Of a DNA stretch of 64,000 nt, positions 58,370 to 64,000 are shown piece by piece (the first letter of the stretch is position 1; each line of letters opens with the position of its first letter). Both the position numbers and the translations under genes were made by a program. The notes under the pieces were generated by a model. The model was not told the origin of the DNA and made no database searches. It worked only from the letters and a program-made list of their open reading frames with translations. The DNA lies in NCBI RefSeq assembly GCF_015694425.1, contig NZ_JADQDN010000001.1, forward strand, positions 496,001 to 560,000, in the 5' to 3' direction. Origin of the DNA: Microvirga terrestris (GTDB lineage Bacteria > Pseudomonadota > Alphaproteobacteria > Rhizobiales > Beijerinckiaceae).

Positions 58370-58426
58370 CAAAAGAGAGACGGTCCGTCCCTTGGCACGG
58401 CGGCCGGAAGATCTAGGAGAAAGCCA

Positions 58427-58849
58427 ATGCGTCACGGATTCCGTGGTCGTCGTTTCAACCGTACGACCGAACACCGCAAGGCCATGTTCGCCAATATGGC
58501 GGCTGCGCTGATCAAGCACGAGCAGATCGTTACGACGCTCCCGAAGGCCAAGGACCTGCGTCCGGTCGTCGAGAAGCTGATCACGCTGGGCAAGCGCGGT
58601 GACATGCATGCCCGCCGCCTCGCCATGTCGAAGCTGCGCGACCAAGCTATGGTCAAGAAGCTTTTCGACGTTCTCGGCAAGCGCTACGGCGATCGCAACG
58701 GCGGCTACACCCGCGTCCTGAAGGCCGGCTTCCGCTACGGCGACAATGCCCCCCTGGCCGTGATCGAGTTCGTGGACCGCGACGTGGATGCGCGCGGCCA
58801 GGATTCGGGCCCGACCATGAAGGAAGAGATCATCGAGGCTGCCGAGTAA
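58427..58849 (+). CDS. rplQ: 50S ribosomal protein L17
   Basis: The 140-residue tunnel-exit protein. [54 protein letters not shown] (about 1-54) is diagnostic, and [28 protein letters not shown] closes the core. Last gene of the ribosomal super-cluster, followed by a strong terminator. Confidence 0.98.
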   Translation: MRHGFRGRRFNRTTEHRKAMFANMAAALIKHEQIVTTLPKAKDLRPVVEKLITLGKRGDMHARRLAMSKLRDQAMVKKLFDVLGKRYGDRNGGYTRVLKAGFRYGDNAPLAVIEFVDRDVDARGQDSGPTMKEEIIEAAE

Positions 58850-58872
58850 CCCTCGGCTCCCGCGATCCCATT

Positions 58873-58900
58873 AAGGGCGGCTTTCAGGCCGCCCTTTTTC
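58873..58900 (+). terminator. Intrinsic terminator after rplQ
   Basis: AAGGGCGGC and GCCGCCCTT pair around TTTCAG and run into TTTCTTT. It ends the alpha operon. Confidence 0.9.
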
Positions 58901-58994
58901 TTTGCGCATGCGTCTCCCCATATTCCCGGTAGAGCTTGGACTTTCGTGCACGGCGCTTTATCGAAGGGCATCGCTGAACGAGGGATTCTTGGCC

Positions 58995-60401
58995 ATGCGC
59001 TTCTCGCTGCTTCGCTTTGCCGTGACTGTTGCCGCGCTCGCTCTTGGAGTTGGTGGGACGCAGGCCCAGACGCAACGGGTCGTGCCCGAGAACAAGGCCC
59101 AGGTCCAGCTCTCCTTCGCGCCCATCGTGCGCCAGACCGCAGGATCAGTCGTCAACGTTTACGCCAAGCGGAACGATCGCCGGCAGAACGCGGCTATCGA
59201 TGAATATTTCCGCCGCTTCTTTGGCGACAACGCGCCTGGCGTTCCCCGCGGACGATCCCAGAGCTCCCTCGGTTCGGGCGTCATCGTCGATGCCTCGGGC
59301 CTCGTGATCACGAACAACCACGTGATCGAAAATATGAACGAGGTGAAGGTGGCCCTGGCCGATCGCCGCGAATTCGAGGCCGATATCCTGTTGCGCGACT
59401 CCCGCACGGATATCGCCGTGCTCAAGCTGAAAGATGCCACCAACCTCCAGGCCGTTGAGCTGGGCGACTCGGAGGCTCTGCAGGTGGGCGACATCGTGCT
59501 GGCTATCGGCAATCCGTTCGGTGTGGGCCAGACGGTGACGCAAGGCATCGTGTCGGCCCTGGCGCGGACCCAGGTGGGCATCTCCGACTACCAGTTCTTC
59601 ATCCAGACGGACGCGGCCATCAACCCCGGTAATTCGGGCGGTGCCCTCATCGACATGAACGGCCGCGTTGTCGGCATTAACACGGCCATCTATTCCCGCT
59701 CCGGTGGCAGCATCGGCATCGGCTTTGCCGTGCCGTCCAGCATGGTCCGTGTGGTACTCAATTCAGCCAGGGGTGGCGCCAAGAATGTGGTCCGTCCCTG
59801 GCTCGGCGCTCGCCTCCAGCCCGTCGACGGCGACATCGCTACCGGGCTAGGCCTGGAGCGCCCAACCGGCGTTCTCGTCACGTCCGTCTATGATAAGGGC
59901 CCTGCCGCGGACGCAGGACTTAAGCGTGGCGACGCTATCCTGGAGGTCGACGGGCAACCGGTCGATAACCCGGATTCCTTCGGCTACCGCTTCACTCTCA
60001 AGGGTACTCAGGGGCAGGCGCCTCTGACTGTTCTGCGCGGCGGCAAGCGGAGCACGATCCAGGTCAAGCTCATGCCGCCGCCCGAGAACCCGCTGCGGGA
60101 TCCGGTACGCAGCCGCGGACGGACGCCATTTGCCGGCGCGACCCTCGTCAACATGTCGCCGGCGGTCGCCGACGAACTGCAGATCGACGTGGCAGATGAT
60201 GGCGTCGTGGTGGCCGACTTGGAGGAGCGCAGCGTCGCCGCCAGCGTCGGGTTCGAGAAGGGCGACCAGATCGTCGCCATCAATGGCGATCGGGTTGCGA
60301 ATACGCGGGATGCAGATAGCCTGATCAACCGCAATGGCGGCTATTGGGAGATCACCGTGAGCCGCGGCGGGCGTACCTTCACTACGGTACTCGGCCGTTA
60401 A
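58995..60401 (+). CDS. Do/HtrA-family periplasmic serine protease
   Basis: A 468-residue DegP/DegQ-like protease-chaperone. Signal peptide about 1-25 (ends near TQAQT). The trypsin-like domain has the triad His109 (TNNHVIEN), Asp139 (SRTDIAVLK) and Ser214 (NPGNSGGALID). Two PDZ domains follow: about 265-365 (WLGARLQPV..., GAAADAGLKRGDAILEVDGQPV-like) and about 380-465 (VVVADLEERSVAASVGFEKGDQIVAINGDRV). I start it at the ATG before the signal peptide; an ATG 31 codons upstream would bury the signal. It degrades or refolds misfolded envelope proteins. The order rplQ-Do protease-rarA-crcB-RluA is shared, to my knowledge, by many Rhizobiales. Confidence 0.95.
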   Translation: MRFSLLRFAVTVAALALGVGGTQAQTQRVVPENKAQVQLSFAPIVRQTAGSVVNVYAKRNDRRQNAAIDEYFRRFFGDNAPGVPRGRSQSSLGSGVIVDASGLVITNNHVIENMNEVKVALADRREFEADILLRDSRTDIAVLKLKDATNLQAVELGDSEALQVGDIVLAIGNPFGVGQTVTQGIVSALARTQVGISDYQFFIQTDAAINPGNSGGALIDMNGRVVGINTAIYSRSGGSIGIGFAVPSSMVRVVLNSARGGAKNVVRPWLGARLQPVDGDIATGLGLERPTGVLVTSVYDKGPAADAGLKRGDAILEVDGQPVDNPDSFGYRFTLKGTQGQAPLTVLRGGKRSTIQVKLMPPPENPLRDPVRSRGRTPFAGATLVNMSPAVADELQIDVADDGVVVADLEERSVAASVGFEKGDQIVAINGDRVANTRDADSLINRNGGYWEITVSRGGRTFTTVLGR

Positions 60402-60463
60402 GCGCGACGGCGGCTTATGGATCGGTTATTGATAAGGGACAAGATTTTGAGTCCCTGTGCATC

Positions 60464-61786
60464 ATGAGTGACCTGTTCTCCTCCGCCGGCCTCGACCAGA
60501 ACGCCCCCCGTCCGCTGGCGGACAGGTTGCGGCCTACCAAGCTCTCCGAAGTGGTCGGCCAGGACCATCTCGTGGGGCAGGATGGCATCCTCACCCGGCT
60601 CATCGCCTCGAAGTCCCTCGGCTCCCTGATTTTCTGGGGACCGCCCGGCACCGGCAAGACCACGGTCGCCCGGCTGATGGCCTATGAGACGGATCTGCAT
60701 TTCGACCAGATCTCGGCGATCTTCTCCGGCGTGGCGGACCTCAAGAAGGTGTTCGAGGCGGCACGTCACCGCCGATCCATGGGCACGGGGACACTGCTCT
60801 TCGTGGACGAGATCCATCGCTTCAACCGCGCCCAGCTCGACGCCTTCCTGCCGGTCATGGAAGACGGCACGATCACCCTGGTCGGGGCGACCACCGAAAA
60901 TCCATCCTTCGAGCTGAATGCAGCGCTCCTCTCCCGGGCTCGCGTGCTCCTGTTCAAGTCCCTCTACGAAGAGGCAATCCAGAAAATTCTGCTTCGTGCC
61001 GAGGAGATCACGGGCAAGAGCCTTCCGCTCGACGAGGAGGCGAGAGCTTCCCTCGTGCGCATGGCGGATGGTGACGGGCGGGCCGTGCTGACGCTTGCCG
61101 AGGAGGTCTGGCGCTCGGCCAAGCCCGGCGAGACTTTCGATGCTGAGCAGCTGCAGGAGATCATCCAGCGCCGGGCCCCCATCTACGACAAGGGGCAGGA
61201 GGGGCATTACAACCTCATCTCCGCCCTGCACAAAACCATCCGCGGCTCCGATCCGGATGCGGCGCTCTATTACCTGACCCGAATGCTGGACGCTGGCGAA
61301 GACAGGCTCTTCATCGCTCGCCGACTGGTGCGGGCGGCTGTGGAGGACATCGGCATGGCCGATCCGCAGGCGCTCGTCATCGCCAATGCGGCCAAGGACG
61401 CCTTCGATTTCCTCGGCTCGCCGGAGGGGGAACTGGCCTTGGCCCAAGCGGCGGTCTACCTCGCCACCGCGCCGAAATCGAATGCCCTCTACACCGCCTA
61501 CAAGTCCGCCACGCGGATTGCGAAGGAACACGGCTCCCTCATGCCGCCGAAGACGATCCTGAACGCCCCGACTAAGCTCATGAAGCAGATCGGCTACGGC
61601 GAGAGCTATGCCTATGACCACGATGAGCCGGATGCCTTCTCGGGCCAGGATTACTGGCCGGACAAGCTGGGGCGGCAATCGTTCTACGAGCCCGTGGACC
61701 GCGGCTTCGAGCGGGAGATCCGCAAACGTCTGGATTGGTGGGAGAGACTGCGCCGGTCTCGACGCGGCGAAGGTGGCGAGGATTAG
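60464..61786 (+). CDS. rarA: Replication-associated recombination protein RarA (MgsA)
   Basis: A 440-residue AAA+ ATPase of the clamp-loader/RuvB-like class that acts at stalled replication forks. [22 protein letters not shown] starts it, Walker A is GPPGTGKTT (about 54-62), Walker [12 protein letters not shown] (about 108-118), sensor 1 [12 protein letters not shown] (about 138-149); the C-terminal part has the MgsA tetramerisation region ([51 protein letters not shown]). crcB starts three bases after the stop. Confidence 0.96.
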   Translation: MSDLFSSAGLDQNAPRPLADRLRPTKLSEVVGQDHLVGQDGILTRLIASKSLGSLIFWGPPGTGKTTVARLMAYETDLHFDQISAIFSGVADLKKVFEAARHRRSMGTGTLLFVDEIHRFNRAQLDAFLPVMEDGTITLVGATTENPSFELNAALLSRARVLLFKSLYEEAIQKILLRAEEITGKSLPLDEEARASLVRMADGDGRAVLTLAEEVWRSAKPGETFDAEQLQEIIQRRAPIYDKGQEGHYNLISALHKTIRGSDPDAALYYLTRMLDAGEDRLFIARRLVRAAVEDIGMADPQALVIANAAKDAFDFLGSPEGELALAQAAVYLATAPKSNALYTAYKSATRIAKEHGSLMPPKTILNAPTKLMKQIGYGESYAYDHDEPDAFSGQDYWPDKLGRQSFYEPVDRGFEREIRKRLDWWERLRRSRRGEGGED

Positions 61787-61789
61787 TCT

Positions 61790-62176
61790 GTGAAAGCCTA
61801 CCTCCTCGTCTTCCTCGGCGCCGGCATCGGCGGCGCCCTGCGCCATGGGGTGAATGTCGGCTGTGTACGCCTGTGCGGGATGGCGTTTCCATGGGGGACG
61901 CTGACGGTGAACATCGTCGGTTCCTTCCTCATGGGTGCCATCGCGGCTTGGCTCGCCTTCAAGGCCGGTGAGGGGTGGAGTCAGCCCCTGCGGCTCTTCC
62001 TGACCACGGGCATTCTTGGTGGCTTCACCACCTTCTCGGCCTTCTCCCTCGATGCGGTATTAATCTGGGAGCGGGGGCAGGCAGGTCTTGCATCGGCCTA
62101 CGTGGCCGCTTCGATTGCGCTCTCAATTGCCGGATTGCTCGCTGGCTTGGCGTTGGTCCGAACGCTCACGGCTTAA
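61790..62176 (+). CDS. crcB: Fluoride ion transporter CrcB/Fluc
   Basis: A 128-residue, four-helix fluoride exporter that works as a dual-topology dimer. GAGIGGALRHGV (about 10-21), GTLTVNIVGSFLMGAIAAW (about 36-54, with the conserved Asn) and TTGILGGFTTFSAFSLD (about 71-87, the phenylalanine box and sodium site) are all present. The start is a GTG three bases after rarA, so translation is probably coupled. No fluoride riboswitch can fit in that spacing. Confidence 0.95.
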   Translation: MKAYLLVFLGAGIGGALRHGVNVGCVRLCGMAFPWGTLTVNIVGSFLMGAIAAWLAFKAGEGWSQPLRLFLTTGILGGFTTFSAFSLDAVLIWERGQAGLASAYVAASIALSIAGLLAGLALVRTLTA

Positions 62177-62218
62177 ACCCCGATTGCCGCCCGCGTGGCG
62201 CTCTGGTACCCACGGATC

Positions 62219-63478
62219 ATGAGAAAAAGTGGTTCAGGACAGAATGGTGCCCGTGGCGGGCGGAAGGAATCTCGGCAGGGTTTTCGCTCCCGGGAGGATA
62301 AGCCCGCGCGCAAAGCCCCGGCGAAGCCGCGCGGCGTGAAGTCGGCTGCAGCCAAGACGCGGGCACCCGCGGTCGCGCGTGAAAAGCCCGCCGCGGCACG
62401 GCCGCAGGCAAAGGCCACGGTCGCAGAGGCTGCGCGCGGGCCTACGCGGGCTCAGGCTAGGGCAGCGGCCCAGGAGGTTCTAGCAACGGGCGTGCAGACC
62501 CTCGTGGTCGAGCCTGATGAGGCCGATATGCGTGTCGACCGCTTTCTGGTTGCGCGGTTCCCGCAGCTCGCCTTCACGCATATCCAGCGCATCGTCCGCA
62601 AAGGCGAGCTGCGCATCGACGGCAAGCGGGCGCAGCCCAACGAGCGGCTCGTAGCCGGCCAGAAGGTTCGGGTGCCGCCGCTGAAGCTCGACCAGCAGCG
62701 TCCGGTCTCCCGCAGCCCGGCCAAGGATCAGGACGAACGCGATTTCCTGAAATCGATCACGCTTTATGAGGACAAGGATGTCCTCATCATCAACAAGCCG
62801 ATGGGACTTGCCGTCCAGGGCGGATCCGGCACCAAGCGGCATGTGGACGGAATGCTCAATTCCCTCACCGGCGAGGATGGCCAGAAGCCGCGTCTCGTGC
62901 ACCGTCTCGACAAGGACACGGCCGGCTGCCTCGTGATCGCCAAGACACGCTTTGCAGCGTCCACCATGGCAAAATCCTTCCGCGCTCGCACCACGCGCAA
63001 AATCTATTGGGCTCTGGTTGCCGGCGTGCCACGCGTGCGCCAAGGCAGGGTCTCGACCTATCTCACGAAGGAAGGTGACGAGGGCGATGCTCGCATGAAG
63101 GTGGCCCAGCACGGCGACGAGGGGGCAAGCCATGCGCTGACCTATTACGCGGTCATCGATACAGCGGCGCAGAAGCTCGCCTGGCTCTCTTTGAAACCGG
63201 TCACCGGGCGCACGCACCAGCTGCGTGCGCACGCGGCGCATATCGGCCATCCCATTGTCGGCGATCCGAAATATTTCGATATCGAGAACTGGGAGCTGCC
63301 CGGCGGCATCCAGAACAAGCTGCACCTCCTGGCCCGCCGCATCGTCATCGCCCATCCGCGGACGGGTAAGCCCATCGATGTGACGGCACCGCTGCCACCG
63401 CACATGCAGCAGAGCTTCAATCTGCTGGGCCTGGATACCAGCCAGTACGACCCTATCGTCGAGGCGCCCGAGGACTAG
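62219..63478 (+). CDS. RluA-family 23S rRNA pseudouridine synthase (RluC/D-like)
   Basis: A 419-residue pseudouridine synthase. Residues about 1-95 are a basic, Ala/Pro/Lys-rich, likely disordered tail not found in the shorter family members. An S4 RNA-binding domain follows (about 100-160; ADMRVDRFLVARFPQLAFTHIQRIVRKGELRIDGKR). The catalytic domain has KPMGLAVQGGSGTKRHVDGML, then RLVHRLDKDTAGCLVIAKT with the catalytic aspartate (about 230), and KPVTGRTHQLRAHAAHIGHPIVGDPKY (about 325-351). A GTG eight codons earlier is an alternative start. It isomerises uridines in 23S rRNA; which ones cannot be told here. It lies 42 bases after crcB. Confidence 0.93.
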   Translation: MRKSGSGQNGARGGRKESRQGFRSREDKPARKAPAKPRGVKSAAAKTRAPAVAREKPAAARPQAKATVAEAARGPTRAQARAAAQEVLATGVQTLVVEPDEADMRVDRFLVARFPQLAFTHIQRIVRKGELRIDGKRAQPNERLVAGQKVRVPPLKLDQQRPVSRSPAKDQDERDFLKSITLYEDKDVLIINKPMGLAVQGGSGTKRHVDGMLNSLTGEDGQKPRLVHRLDKDTAGCLVIAKTRFAASTMAKSFRARTTRKIYWALVAGVPRVRQGRVSTYLTKEGDEGDARMKVAQHGDEGASHALTYYAVIDTAAQKLAWLSLKPVTGRTHQLRAHAAHIGHPIVGDPKYFDIENWELPGGIQNKLHLLARRIVIAHPRTGKPIDVTAPLPPHMQQSFNLLGLDTSQYDPIVEAPED

Positions 63479-63501
63479 GGCGTCGCTTCGATAGTCCGTA
63501 T

Positions 63502-63990
63502 CTATGGCGCTGCGCCTGCGAAAGCGGGCTCCTGCGCGGCTTTCCGGAACAGCCAGGCCGACAGGAGCCATAGGGCGGAAAAGAAACCGGTCAGGACCAC
63601 GATCACCCATGGCCAGTTTCCCCCGGTGGAGCCTAATCCGGCGCTCAGAGCGATGATTCCGACCAGTGTTTGAGCGAGCGCCGTTGCGACCAAGACCTGC
63701 GCCATGCCATGAGGCTGTAAACGTACGATGAAGCCGCCAAGAACCGCGATGGCGAGCACACCGCCATACATCAGGTTGGCCGGGTAATCCTCAGCCCCGA
63801 TGATGCCAACGGCAAGGCTCATCCAGATGAGGATGAAGGCCGCTACGACCGTAACGCCGACGGCGGCTCGATAGGCGATACCCCCAGCCACCTTTTCGGC
63901 AAGCTCGTAGGTGCCGCAGGCGCCGAGCAGCATGGTGCCAAACACGATGAAATCAGTCTCACCCCAGTTCGCTTCATCGGTGAACATCAT
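63502..63990 (-). CDS. Predicted five-helix inner-membrane protein
   Basis: A 162-residue hydrophobic protein. After MMFTDEANWGETDF come five likely transmembrane segments, about 14-30, 42-62, 74-88, 97-117 and 125-148, then a short Ala/Pro tail. An in-frame TAG lies seven bases before the first ATG, so the gene is complete within the window. It converges on the RluA gene with 23 bases between stops. No family is recognised with confidence; function unknown. Confidence 0.75.
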   Translation of the reverse strand: MMFTDEANWGETDFIVFGTMLLGACGTYELAEKVAGGIAYRAAVGVTVVAAFILIWMSLAVGIIGAEDYPANLMYGGVLAIAVLGGFIVRLQPHGMAQVLVATALAQTLVGIIALSAGLGSTGGNWPWVIVVLTGFFSALWLLSAWLFRKAAQEPAFAGAAP

Positions 63991-64000
63991 GGCGACTAGC

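Noticed and set aside
61787..61789. Fluoride riboswitch ahead of crcB
   Set aside because: Only three bases separate rarA from crcB, so no riboswitch can be there, and I see none upstream of rarA.

Overview
The window looks like chromosome from a GC-rich alphaproteobacterium of the order Hyphomicrobiales (Rhizobiales), with a Methylobacteriaceae/Microvirga-like flavour. This placement is inferred from gene order and protein character (secY-adk-rpsM-rpsK-rpoA-rplQ without rpsD, then a Do-type protease, rarA, crcB and an RluA synthase; short-form adenylate kinase; GTG-started rpoA). No 16S gene is present to test it.

About 0-23 kb is mixed housekeeping and accessory sequence: yidD-thrS; a CBS/BON fusion protein; a periplasmic repeat protein followed by a YfhO-type membrane protein; a nitroreductase/flavin reductase pair; a large RTX/cadherin/VCBS protein with a duplicated N-terminal unit; nadK followed by a MaoC hydratase and a CoA-ester lyase; cutA; a metallo-beta-lactamase-fold hydrolase; a SpoU methyltransferase; two very small membrane-protein genes; a second RTX protein; an OhrR-like regulator with operator-like repeats facing an unknown gene; tRNA-Thr; a small exported protein; an MHS-family transporter; and rlmB.

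About 23-38 kb is the transcription/translation block: tRNA-Tyr, tRNA-Gly, a lipoprotein gene, tuf (copy 1), tRNA-Trp, secE-nusG, rplK-rplA, an L10-type leader, rplJ-rplL and rpoB-rpoC. Structured intergenic RNAs separate several transcription units. A glycosyltransferase gene on the opposite strand lies between rpoC and the str operon.

About 40-59 kb is an uninterrupted str-S10-spc-alpha super-cluster: rpsL-rpsG-fusA-tuf (copy 2), rpsJ through rpsQ, rplN through secY-adk, and rpsM-rpsK-rpoA-rplQ. The two tuf copies appear identical up to the last codon. The end of the window (59-64 kb) holds a Do/HtrA protease, rarA, crcB, an RluA-family pseudouridine synthase and a five-helix membrane protein.

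I see no phage, insertion sequence, CRISPR array, toxin-antitoxin module or defence island. The least explained items are the 190-residue tandem repeat in the large RTX protein, the OhrR-like locus paired with an unknown protein instead of ohr, the CBS-linker-BON fusion, and several tiny membrane-protein candidates.
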